Below, in pieces: positions 5,670-11,919 of a DNA stretch of 11,919 nt; positions within the stretch are counted from its first letter, which is position 1, and every line of letters begins with the position of its first letter. The notes beneath the pieces were generated by a model. It searched no databases. It had not been told where the DNA came from and worked only from the letters and a program-made list of their open reading frames with translations. A program made the position numbers and the translations under genes. Origin of the DNA: Alectryocaccomicrobium faecavium. Its GTDB lineage: Bacteria > Bacillota > Clostridia > Christensenellales > Aristaeellaceae. The stretch is from the NCBI GenBank assembly GCA_018713425.1, contig DVOT01000024.1, positions 1 through 11,919 of the forward strand. The letters run 5' to 3'.

Positions 5670-7022
5670 ATGAACGATATTTCTATCGATTTTTCGAAAA
5701 ATATCGGAACCATTCGCCCGTTACACGGCGTAAACAACGGGCCGCTTACCTATGGATTTGTGCTAAACACATCGCAGTACTTCAAGGAGGCTGGCATTCC
5801 ATATTCCCGCCTCCACGATACGGAATATCCCTACGGAAGCGGCCACTTTGTGGATGTTCCTTGCATTTTCAAGGATTTCGACCGAGATCCTGCCGATCCC
5901 TCCAGCTACGATTTCGCGCTAACCGATCTATACATCCAAGCCATTTGCGATTGTGGCACGCAAGTTTTCTATCGCCTGGGCGTATCAATTGAGCACGCGC
6001 CCTTGAAAAGAAACGTCTATGCGCCCAAAGACGCGCAAAAATGGGCGCGCATCTGCGAGGGAATCATTCGCCACTACAACGAGGGCTGGGCGAATGGCTT
6101 CCACTATAACATCCAATATTGGGAAATTTGGAACGAGCCCGAAGGCGAAGGCACCTGGCGCAAAGCCATGTGGGTGGGCAGCAACGAAGAATACTTCAAT
6201 CTATATGCCACCACGGCCAAGCACCTGAAAAGCTGCTTCCCCTATATCAAAGTGGGCGGCTACGCCAGTTGCGGATTTTATGGAGCATTCTGCCAAAATC
6301 CCACGCCGGACCAACGCAAGTTTCTGGAATTTGCCGACGATTTTTTTGCTTATATCACGTCTCCGCAAATTCAAGCGCCCCTGGATTTCTTTTCCTGGCA
6401 CATCTATTCCGGGGATTTGTACCTGTACGAATCGTTTGCCCGGTACGCCCGCGGGCTGCTGCAAAAATATCATCTGGAAAGCGCAATGAGCATTCTGGAT
6501 GAGTGGAACTACAGTGGGGACAACATGATGTATACCATGGCCACCGAAGTTGGCGCCGCGCTCGCCTCCGGCGCGCTGTGCGTAATGCAACACAATGAAG
6601 TCGACCTCGCCCACTACTATGACGCGCAACCCGCCATGTGCTATTGCGGCATTTTTACGCACGAAACCGCGCAGCCCACCAAAACATTTTACGCCCTAAA
6701 AGCCTGGAACGCGCTATACCAATTGCGAAATGAAGTGTATTCCGCCTCGAATTGCCCAGATGTGCGCGTATGCGCCGCCAGCGATGGAACAAGTGGCGGC
6801 ATCCTGCTTTCCAGCTATTGCGCGGAAGATCCCGCGGTGCGCATCCACGTTTCCGGCTTGGCCAACCCACACGGAATCCAAGCCACGGTCTATTGCATCG
6901 ATCGCGAAAACACCTTTGAAATCGTCTCGGCTGAGACATTCCACGGCGACGCATTCACCATACAACGCAAAAAAGACCGCTATACAACGCTATATATCGA
7001 GCTTAGGCAAATGCAAAAATAG
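5670..7022 (+). CDS. GH39-like (clan GH-A) glycoside hydrolase
   Basis: A 450-residue retaining glycoside hydrolase with a (beta/alpha)8 barrel, probably an exo-acting beta-glycosidase such as a beta-xylosidase. The acid/base is E156 in WEIWNEPEGEG (151-161) and the nucleophile is E278 in ILDEWNYSG (275-283), the two-glutamate pattern of clan GH-A; WHIYSG at 243-248 is the usual strand-6 block. A small beta domain would follow from about 345. No signal peptide or membrane segment is seen, so it likely acts on imported oligosaccharides. The ATG at 5670 has GGGAGG at 5656-5661 with eight bases between; an upstream in-frame TTG at 5643 precedes that site and is rejected. The next gene begins 13 bases after its stop, so they share a transcript. 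Clan assignment is firm; GH39 is the best guess, and the glycan is unknown. Confidence 0.82.
   Translation: MNDISIDFSKNIGTIRPLHGVNNGPLTYGFVLNTSQYFKEAGIPYSRLHDTEYPYGSGHFVDVPCIFKDFDRDPADPSSYDFALTDLYIQAICDCGTQVFYRLGVSIEHAPLKRNVYAPKDAQKWARICEGIIRHYNEGWANGFHYNIQYWEIWNEPEGEGTWRKAMWVGSNEEYFNLYATTAKHLKSCFPYIKVGGYASCGFYGAFCQNPTPDQRKFLEFADDFFAYITSPQIQAPLDFFSWHIYSGDLYLYESFARYARGLLQKYHLESAMSILDEWNYSGDNMMYTMATEVGAALASGALCVMQHNEVDLAHYYDAQPAMCYCGIFTHETAQPTKTFYALKAWNALYQLRNEVYSASNCPDVRVCAASDGTSGGILLSSYCAEDPAVRIHVSGLANPHGIQATVYCIDRENTFEIVSAETFHGDAFTIQRKKDRYTTLYIELRQMQK
5689..5702. promoter_or_regulatory. ATTTTTCGAAAAAT palindrome inside the start of the glycosidase gene
   Basis: A perfect 14-bp palindrome at codons 7-11 of the rightward gene, the third copy of the TTTCGAAA core in a 413-base span. 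Intragenic sites close to the start can act as auxiliary operators. It also encodes ordinary residues, so coincidence is possible. Confidence 0.35.
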
Positions 7023-7035
7023 GAGGAGATTCAAT

Positions 7036-8502
7036 ATGCCGGATATCAAAATTGGTTGGGCCCAAACCAGCATCACGCCCGATCGCCCCGTCTTCCACAG
7101 CGGCCAGATCTATCCCCGCGTTTCCCAATATGTACACGACCCGGTAACCGCCACCGCCCTAGCGCTGGAATCCGGCGATAGCCAGGCCATTCTTCTCTCC
7201 ATGGACATCACGAGCGTTCCCGGGAAGCCCCTTATGGATCGGGTTCGCAAACAACTGGCAGCCGAACTGGCGGGCTTTGATCCGCAAAATCTAAGCGCAT
7301 TTGCCACGCATACGCACACTTCTGTGAGCAGAGCGCCCTACATTTTCGATGAAAGCGCGCTCGCCGTGTTGGGCAAGGAGCGCATCGCTCTGCCTGACTT
7401 GCCGGAAAACCTACTTCAAGGCGAAGAATTTGACGATTTTTTGGTCAACCGGCTGGTGCAGGTGGCGTCAGAAGCCTGGAATCGCCGGGAACGCGGCGGC
7501 ATCAGTTCCGCAACGGATTATGCCGCAATCGCCTTCAACCGCCGTCCCGTTTTTGAGCGCGATGGCAAGAGCGAAACCCGCATGTATGGCGTGTGCGCCC
7601 GGAGCGATTTCAAGCGCTACGAAGCGGGATCCGATCATAGCGCGGATATGCTGTATACCTGGTCGCCAGATGGCCGCCTGACCGGCGTCGCCGTGTGCAT
7701 TCCCTGCCCTTCGCAGGTGTTTGAATTGCACTCGTTTATTTCTGCGGATTACTGGCACTACACCCGGCAAGCGTTGCGAGAAACGCTGGGAAATGTGTTC
7801 GTTTTGCCGCTATGCGGAGCCGCTGGCGATCAAAATCCCCTCGACCTCACGCGCATCAGCAAATACAACGCCCGCGAGCTAGAAGCCTGGGGCGCGCAGG
7901 CCGGCGAAGTGTGGCGCAACATCGATATGGCGGAAGAATGCCAGGATATTGCCAGCCGCATTGCCGACGCTGTAAAGCGCGGCTTGCGCAAAGCGCGCAA
8001 CCACATCGATACCCAGCCCATTTTCCGGCACGACGCGGACGTGCTCTCCTTGCCCATCCGCAAGGTCTCTCAGCAAGAATACGAGCAGGCCCTGGCGGTG
8101 GTGGAGCAGGCAAAGGCGCGTTTTTCCGCGCAAAATCCCATGAAAGGGAGCGATTTGGTGGCCATTTTTGAGCCTATGGGCGTCATTGGCCGCTGGCATC
8201 TACAGAATAAAACAGAAACAGCGCCCACTCCCCTCCACGCGTTGCGCATTGGCGGCATGGCGCTGGTAACTTGCCCCTTTGAACTGTTTGTGGAATACTC
8301 TCTGCGCATCAAGGCGCGCGCCGTTTCCCGGCAAACGGTGGTGGCACAGCTCACCGACAGCAGCTTAGGCTATCTTCCCACCCAGGCTGCCATTGAAGGC
8401 GGATCGTATTCCAGCGCGCCCGCTTCCACCTTGTGCGGCGCGGCGAGCGGCGATCTTCTCGTCGAAGTGCTGTTGCAAAAAATCGCTGATCTGTGGGCAT
8501 AA
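7036..8502 (+). CDS. Neutral/alkaline ceramidase-like hydrolase, short form
   Basis: The 488-residue protein resembles the catalytic domain of neutral/alkaline (non-lysosomal) ceramidases, zinc amidases (PF04734-type). The start GWAQTSITPDR (7-17) is the usual opening. THTHTS at 91-96 supplies a probable metal ligand (H92 or H94), the CPSQVFELHSFISADYW block at 224-240 carries H232, GAAGDQNP is at 261-268, and GYLPT (445-449) with GGSYSS (455-460) match the conserved C-terminal part of the site. Classical ceramidases are about 650-780 residues, secreted, and have an immunoglobulin-like C-terminal domain; this one stops after the catalytic part and lacks a signal peptide. AGGAGGAG at 7021-7028 precedes ATG 7036 and overlaps the upstream stop, so translation is probably coupled. 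Many such bacterial proteins sit in glycan-use loci and have no proven substrate; an amide or ester of a sugar is possible. Family likely, reaction unknown. Confidence 0.75.
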   Translation: MPDIKIGWAQTSITPDRPVFHSGQIYPRVSQYVHDPVTATALALESGDSQAILLSMDITSVPGKPLMDRVRKQLAAELAGFDPQNLSAFATHTHTSVSRAPYIFDESALAVLGKERIALPDLPENLLQGEEFDDFLVNRLVQVASEAWNRRERGGISSATDYAAIAFNRRPVFERDGKSETRMYGVCARSDFKRYEAGSDHSADMLYTWSPDGRLTGVAVCIPCPSQVFELHSFISADYWHYTRQALRETLGNVFVLPLCGAAGDQNPLDLTRISKYNARELEAWGAQAGEVWRNIDMAEECQDIASRIADAVKRGLRKARNHIDTQPIFRHDADVLSLPIRKVSQQEYEQALAVVEQAKARFSAQNPMKGSDLVAIFEPMGVIGRWHLQNKTETAPTPLHALRIGGMALVTCPFELFVEYSLRIKARAVSRQTVVAQLTDSSLGYLPTQAAIEGGSYSSAPASTLCGAASGDLLVEVLLQKIADLWA

Positions 8503-8534
8503 ATTCCCACTTTGCAAGCTTTCTCATGGCATTT

Positions 8535-8573
8535 GGGGCTGTGAAAAAACTTTTGTTGTTTTTTCACAGCCCC
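8535..8573. terminator. Bidirectional 16-bp hairpin between convergent operons
   Basis: GGGGCTGTGAAAAAAC (8535-8550) pairs perfectly with 8558-8573 across a seven-base loop. It lies between the end of the ceramidase-like gene (8502) and the end of csoR (8605) and probably ends transcription from both sides. The T6 run lies inside the stem rather than after it, so the U tract is not canonical. Confidence 0.7.
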
Positions 8574-8580
8574 ATTCACC

Positions 8581-8601
8581 GCCTTGGCAGCAAGCCAAGG
8601 C
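8581..8601 (-). other. Short hairpin after csoR
   Basis: GCCTTGGC (8581-8588) pairs perfectly with GCCAAGGC (8594-8601) around a five-base loop, just after the csoR stop on the - strand. With no T tract it is more likely a 3'-end protector or part of a double terminator with 8535-8573. Confidence 0.45.
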
Positions 8602-8604
8602 CCT

Positions 8605-8868
8605 TTAGGACATCATCTTCTCCAACAGGGAAAGCGCTTCTTCCAGCTTGGGGTTGGGATCGTCAGAATGCAGCCCTTCCCGCACGCAATGGCGAATGTG
8701 CGCTTCCAAAATTTCTTTGTTGATGCGCTTCAACAAGGCTTGCGTCGCCAGAATCTGGTTGGAGATATCCACGCAATAGCGGTCTTCTTCCACCATCCGC
8801 AAAATGCCGTCCAACTGTCCGCGCGCAATTTTGAGCTGGCGGGTTATGGTTGCTGGATCGGCTTTCAT
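8605..8868 (-). CDS. csoR: Copper-sensing transcriptional repressor CsoR
   Basis: An 87-residue all-helical repressor of the CsoR/RcnR family. It binds the promoter of copper-export genes and releases it when Cu(I) binds. The Cu(I) ligands are C32, H57 and C61 with the diagnostic spacing C-x24-H-x3-C. The N-terminal basic helix (ITRQLKIARGQLDGILRM, 8-25) matches the DNA-contact region. The nickel/cobalt (RcnR) and sulfur-sensing (CstR) variants have different ligand sets, so copper is the best call. ATG 8868 overlaps the copA stop as ATGA, so the repressor is translationally coupled to the pump and encoded last in its own operon, a negative feedback layout. Confidence 0.92.
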   Translation of the reverse strand: MKADPATITRQLKIARGQLDGILRMVEEDRYCVDISNQILATQALLKRINKEILEAHIRHCVREGLHSDDPNPKLEEALSLLEKMMS

Positions 8869-9080
8869 GCGTTGGCCACACCCGTCACAGTATAGCCCGC
8901 ATCTTCAACGGCGGCTTTGAGCGCGGCATCGCTCACCGAGGGAGCCGCTTCCACAAAGGCCTTTTTCTCTTCCAGGCTCACGCGCACATCCGAAACGCCT
9001 TCCACGCCCGTAAGCGCCTTGGTCACATGCTTTACGCAGTTCTGGCACATCATGCCTTCCACCAAAATTTCCTTCTTCAT
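8865..9080 (-). CDS. copZ: Possible free CopZ-like copper chaperone from an internal start in copA
   Basis: In-frame internal initiation at ATG 9080 would yield a 71-residue protein identical to the last domain of CopA: one HMA fold with GMMCQNC (CxxC at residues 12 and 15), a beta-alpha-beta-beta-alpha-beta length and a normal CopZ size. The site GGAGGAGG at 9089-9096 stands eight bases before the ATG and is as strong as any in the window, although it encodes part of the linker KLEEVQT. CopZ carries Cu(I) in the cytosol to CopA and CsoR. Whether it is made separately is an inference. It shares its stop with copA. Confidence 0.5.
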   Translation of the reverse strand: MKKEILVEGMMCQNCVKHVTKALTGVEGVSDVRVSLEEKKAFVEAAPSVSDAALKAAVEDAGYTVTGVANA

Positions 9081-11498
9081 GGTTTGAACCTCCTCCAATT
9101 TGTCTTGCGCCGCATTTACCGGTGCGGCTTCCGGTTGCAGCAAAGGAATTTCTTCCACATGCAACGAATGGATTGTGGCAGAGGCTTCCCCTGCCTTCGC
9201 GGCCACGCGGCTGGGTTTGAAAAAGCGCAACCGCAGGGCGTTGCTCACCACGAACACGGAGCTAAAACTCATAGCGAGCGCGGCGATCATGGGATTCATC
9301 TTCAACTGGAGCGCGGCGTAAAAGCAGCCGGCTGCCACCGGAATGCAAATCGCGTTGTAGAAAAACGCCCAGAACAGATTTTGCTTGATGTTGCGAATGG
9401 TGGCCTTGCTCAGTTCTATGGCAGAAGCGACGTCCAGCAAATCGTTTTTCATCAGCACAATATCCGCAGATTCCATGGCCACATCCGTTCCCGCGCCAAT
9501 GGCGATGCCCACATCCGCGCGGGCCAGCGCGGGCGCGTCGTTGATGCCATCGCCCACCATCGCCACCTTTTTGCCGCTCTGCTGGATCTGGCGGATTTCG
9601 CGTTCTTTGTCCTGCGGCAGTACCTCGGCGATCACCCGATCCGCGCCGACTTGGCGCGCAATGGCGTGCGCGGTCTTTTGGTGGTCGCCCGTGAGCATCA
9701 CAACTTCGATGCCGAGGGATTTCAGTTCGTCAATGGCCTGCTTGCTGGTGGGTTTCACCACATCCGCCACAGCCACCATGCCCACAAGCCGTCCGCCAGC
9801 GGCGAAGAACAGCGGCGTTTTTCCCGCATCGGCCATTGTATTTTGCCATTCATCCAGCGCATGGTGATCAATGCCAGAAGCTTCCATCAGCTTTTGATTG
9901 CCCGCCAGGCAAACCTGGCCGTCAATTTTGCCCCGAATGCCCTGGCCAGGAATCTGCTGAAAATCGCTCACCGGGAGCAGAGGAATTTTTTGTGCCTCAG
10001 CCGCTTCCACAATCGCCTTGCCCAGCGGGTGCTCCGAAAGCTTTTCCAAAGAAGCCGCCATTTGCAAGAGCGTCTTTTCCGGCACATCAGCGGCATGGAA
10101 AACATCGGTCAGCACGGGCTGCCCCATGGTAATGGTGCCGGTTTTGTCGAGCACCACAGTTTGAATGGAATGGGCGCTTTCCAGCGCTTCGGCCGATTTG
10201 ATCAATATACCATTGGCCGCGCCGCGCCCCGTGCCGACCATGATGGCTGTGGGCGTAGCCAGTCCGAGCGCGCAAGGGCAGGAAACGACCAACACAGAAA
10301 CGCCAATGGACAGGGCAAATTCCACCCCCGCGCCAGCGATCAGCCAGGCAACGGCCGCCACCAGGGCGATGGCAATGACCACGGGCACGAAAATGCCCGC
10401 CACTTTGTCCGCCAACTTGGCGATGGGCGCTTTGGAGCTGGTGGCCTCGTCCACCAAACGGATGATCTGCGCCAAGGCTGTTTCATCGCCCACCTTGTCG
10501 GCGCGCATCTGAAAATATCCGCTCTTGTTGATGGTGGCGCCGATGACTTTATCGCCGGTCTGTTTATCCACCGGGATGCTTTCGCCCGTGATGGCGGATT
10601 CATCGATGGAAGCGTTGCCGTCCAGAATGGTGCCATCTACGGGAATCGATTCCCCCGCGCGCACGACGAGCACATCGCCCCGCACAATTTCTTCCGCCGG
10701 GATGACCGTTTCCACGCCATCGCGCAGCACGCAGGCCGTCTTTGGCGCGAGGTTCAGCAGGCGGTTGATCGCGTCGGAAGTGCGGCCCTTGGCGCGCGCC
10801 TCAAAGAATTTGCCCAAAGTGATCAGCGTCAGGATCGTGCCCGCGCCTTCAAAGTACAAATCGTGAGAAAATTGCTGCACCATGGCAAGGTCGCCGTGGC
10901 CCATACCAAACGCAATCTTATACAGCGCATAAATCCCATAGAGCGCCGACGCACTGGAACCCAGCGCAATCAGTGAATCCATGTTGGGCGAACCATGGAA
11001 CAGGGTTTTAAAACCCATGCGGAAATACTTGTTGTTGATGAGCATCACGGGCAAAAGCAAAAGAAATTGGGTAAACGCATAAATGAGCGCGTTCGCATCG
11101 CCCAGAAAAATCCCCGGCAGGGGCCAGCCCATCATATGTCCCATGGATAAGTAGAACAATGGAATCGTAAAAATGAACGAACCGATGACACGGTGCCGCA
11201 TGGCCTCATATTCCCGCTTTGCGCGATCCACCGCGCTCCCTTCAGCGGCCGTCTTTTTGGCGCCAGACGTATGGGCGTCCGCCTGCAAAGCCGCGCCATA
11301 TCCCGCCTGTTCCACGGCGGCGACGATACCGTCGCTGTTCAAAACACTGGAATCGTACTTCACGACCATGCTGTTTTTGAGCAAATTTACCGTAACCTGC
11401 TCCATACCAGGCAATGCGCTCACACATTTTTCCACACGAGACGAACAAGCGGCGCATGTCATCCCTGTGACATCATATTTTTCCTGCCGTTCTTGCAT
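8865..11498 (-). CDS. copA: Cu(I)-exporting P1B-type ATPase with N- and C-terminal metal-binding domains
   Basis: An 877-residue membrane pump that exports Cu(I) using ATP. An N-terminal HMA domain has GMTCAAC (C15, C18). About eight membrane segments follow (roughly 104-122, 135-155, 173-195, 213-230, 366-390, 394-416, 707-725, 728-750). TGES is at 304-307 (actuator), the ion-binding CPC at 407-409, phosphorylated D451 in DKTGTIT, HP at 490-491 and GDGINDAP at 649-656. YN at 714-715 and MSFSS at 743-747 in the last helices mark the Cu(I)/Ag(I) class. Unusually, a linker of about 45 residues after the last helix leads to a second HMA domain (C818, C821), where many Firmicutes carry a separate copZ gene. 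ATG 11498 has GAGGAGG with a seven-base spacer. Longer in-frame extensions upstream run through the operator and are rejected. It is co-transcribed with csoR. Confidence 0.95.
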   Translation of the reverse strand: MQERQEKYDVTGMTCAACSSRVEKCVSALPGMEQVTVNLLKNSMVVKYDSSVLNSDGIVAAVEQAGYGAALQADAHTSGAKKTAAEGSAVDRAKREYEAMRHRVIGSFIFTIPLFYLSMGHMMGWPLPGIFLGDANALIYAFTQFLLLLPVMLINNKYFRMGFKTLFHGSPNMDSLIALGSSASALYGIYALYKIAFGMGHGDLAMVQQFSHDLYFEGAGTILTLITLGKFFEARAKGRTSDAINRLLNLAPKTACVLRDGVETVIPAEEIVRGDVLVVRAGESIPVDGTILDGNASIDESAITGESIPVDKQTGDKVIGATINKSGYFQMRADKVGDETALAQIIRLVDEATSSKAPIAKLADKVAGIFVPVVIAIALVAAVAWLIAGAGVEFALSIGVSVLVVSCPCALGLATPTAIMVGTGRGAANGILIKSAEALESAHSIQTVVLDKTGTITMGQPVLTDVFHAADVPEKTLLQMAASLEKLSEHPLGKAIVEAAEAQKIPLLPVSDFQQIPGQGIRGKIDGQVCLAGNQKLMEASGIDHHALDEWQNTMADAGKTPLFFAAGGRLVGMVAVADVVKPTSKQAIDELKSLGIEVVMLTGDHQKTAHAIARQVGADRVIAEVLPQDKEREIRQIQQSGKKVAMVGDGINDAPALARADVGIAIGAGTDVAMESADIVLMKNDLLDVASAIELSKATIRNIKQNLFWAFFYNAICIPVAAGCFYAALQLKMNPMIAALAMSFSSVFVVSNALRLRFFKPSRVAAKAGEASATIHSLHVEEIPLLQPEAAPVNAAQDKLEEVQTMKKEILVEGMMCQNCVKHVTKALTGVEGVSDVRVSLEEKKAFVEAAPSVSDAALKAAVEDAGYTVTGVANA
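9089..9096 (-). promoter_or_regulatory. Internal Shine-Dalgarno sequence within copA
   Basis: Reads GGAGGAGG on the - strand, eight bases before ATG 9080. It lies exactly at the junction of the linker and the CopZ-like domain, the expected place for a former or active copZ start. Confidence 0.6.
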
Positions 11499-11519
11499 TG
11501 CATTTCCTCCTCTCTGCAT

Positions 11520-11548
11520 ACAATACCGGGGTGGGGTATCTATAGCAA
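11520..11548 (-). promoter_or_regulatory. Candidate promoter of the copA-csoR operon
   Basis: On the - strand -35 TTGCTA (11543-11548), a 17-base spacer and -10 TATTGT (11520-11525). The boxes are imperfect and the leader would be only about 15-20 bases. A better -10 box, TATACT at 11550-11555, exists upstream but has no recognisable -35. The first option is preferred because the CsoR-like operator fills its spacer. Confidence 0.45.
11523..11539. promoter_or_regulatory. CsoR-like operator before copA
   Basis: ATACCGGGGTGGGGTAT has 5-bp inverted ends (ATACC/GGTAT) around a G-rich centre, the form of known CsoR operators. It overlaps the candidate promoter, so apo-CsoR would block transcription. 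GGGTAT at 11534-11539 also pairs with ATACCC at 11553-11558, so a second overlapping dyad is present. Confidence 0.65.
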
Positions 11549-11559
11549 TAGTATACCCG

Positions 11560-11840
11560 CCCCTCTTGCTTTTGCAGCAGCCATTTTGAAAATAATATGT
11601 AAATTTTAGAAGAAATTCCCCGCCGCGCAACCGCGGTAAAAGTGCCGTTGCCATCTGAGTGAAGGCAGCTGCGCCCATCGCCATAACTTCCTCAAAAGGA
11701 GCAAATTGTATTTATTATAATAACTTTATAACATATTGCGACAAAATTCTCGCTGCATCACTATTGCGTTTAACAATTTTAATCAAACAGGACGCCACCC
11801 TTTACTTAATGATTTTTTTCATTTACGGCAACAAAAAGTA
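11560..11840. other. Intergenic region with no recognised gene
   Basis: Apart from a short hairpin CCGCG/CGCGG (11623-11636), this stretch is mostly AT-rich and has no convincing coding or RNA gene. An in-frame opening at 11659-11844 has no plausible ribosome site or family features. The leader elements of copA lie at its left end and the next promoter at its right. Confidence 0.5.
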
Positions 11841-11869
11841 TTGACAAGAGAATTGATTGGGTGTATACT
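11841..11869 (+). promoter_or_regulatory. Rightward promoter for a gene beyond the window
   Basis: Consensus -35 TTGACA (11841-11846), a 17-base spacer and -10 TATACT (11864-11869). Transcription would begin near 11876. The window ends in GGGAGG (11914-11919), a strong ribosome site, so the start codon should follow within about ten bases. Confidence 0.75.
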
Positions 11870-11919
11870 ACATCCGTCAGGTTTTTCCGGGTTCACATGA
11901 AAAAATAGCATACGGGAGG

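Noticed and set aside
6730..7035. N-terminal extension of the ceramidase-like gene into the glycosidase gene
   Set aside because: AGGAGGAG directly before ATG 7036 and the GWAQTSITP opening of the family set the start; the extension is a frame shadow of the glycosidase.
8850..10976. 708-codon open frame on the + strand
   Set aside because: It lies wholly antisense to copA, whose motifs are unmistakable. The translated product is rich in His, Arg, Gly and Ala, with no recognisable domain, as expected from a mirrored GC-biased gene.
11499..11684. 62-codon N-terminal extension of CopA
   Set aside because: It would place the operator, the promoter and the ribosome site inside the coding region; ATG 11498 sits just before a typical HMA domain.
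11897..11908. Three-codon leader peptide ATG AAA AAA TAG
   Set aside because: No ribosome site precedes it and there is no attenuator-like structure after it within the window.

Overview
The window most likely comes from an anaerobic, probably gut-associated Clostridia-type Firmicute. The evidence is strong GGAGG-type ribosome sites 6-8 bases before nearly every start, textbook TTGACA/17/TATAAT-like promoters, a CsoR/CopA copper operon, and moderately GC-rich genes separated by sharply AT-rich control regions. The species cannot be named from the sequence alone. No rRNA, tRNA, insertion sequence, phage gene or CRISPR array was seen.

Layout. Positions 1-254 hold no convincing gene. They carry a dense series of short hairpins downstream of the first leftward operon. 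From 5238 down to 255 there is a leftward five-gene operon: an L-fucose/L-arabinose isomerase-family protein, an FGGY sugar kinase, a triose-phosphate-isomerase-fold protein starting at TTG, an enlarged YjbQ/UPF0047 protein, and a SIS-domain sugar-phosphate isomerase resembling the arabinose-5-phosphate isomerase catalytic domain. Positions 5239-5669 are a divergent control region with one near-consensus promoter facing each way and several palindromes. One of these, TTTCGAAA, lies near both promoters and again at the start of the rightward gene. Rightward from 5670 to 8502 are two genes: a GH39-like (clan GH-A) glycoside hydrolase and a shortened neutral-ceramidase-like (PF04734-type) hydrolase.

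The divergent genes look like one carbohydrate-use locus. The hydrolases would release a sugar inside the cell (neither has a visible signal peptide), the isomerase would make a ketose, the kinase would phosphorylate it, and the TIM-like and SIS proteins would interconvert phosphorylated sugars. No aldolase, transporter or regulator is present, so the substrate and route are unassigned. This set, with a YjbQ protein inside it, is the best candidate for an undescribed pathway.

A 16-bp hairpin between 8502 and 8605 separates the locus from a leftward copper operon (11498 to 8605). The operon consists of a Cu(I) P-type ATPase with a CopZ-like metal-binding domain fused at its C-terminus, overlapping by ATGA with a csoR repressor gene. 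A perfect Shine-Dalgarno sequence lies inside copA, eight bases before an in-frame ATG that opens the CopZ-like domain, so the gene may make both the pump and a free copper chaperone. A CsoR-like operator lies before copA. The last 80 bases hold a strong rightward promoter and a ribosome site for a gene that starts beyond the window.
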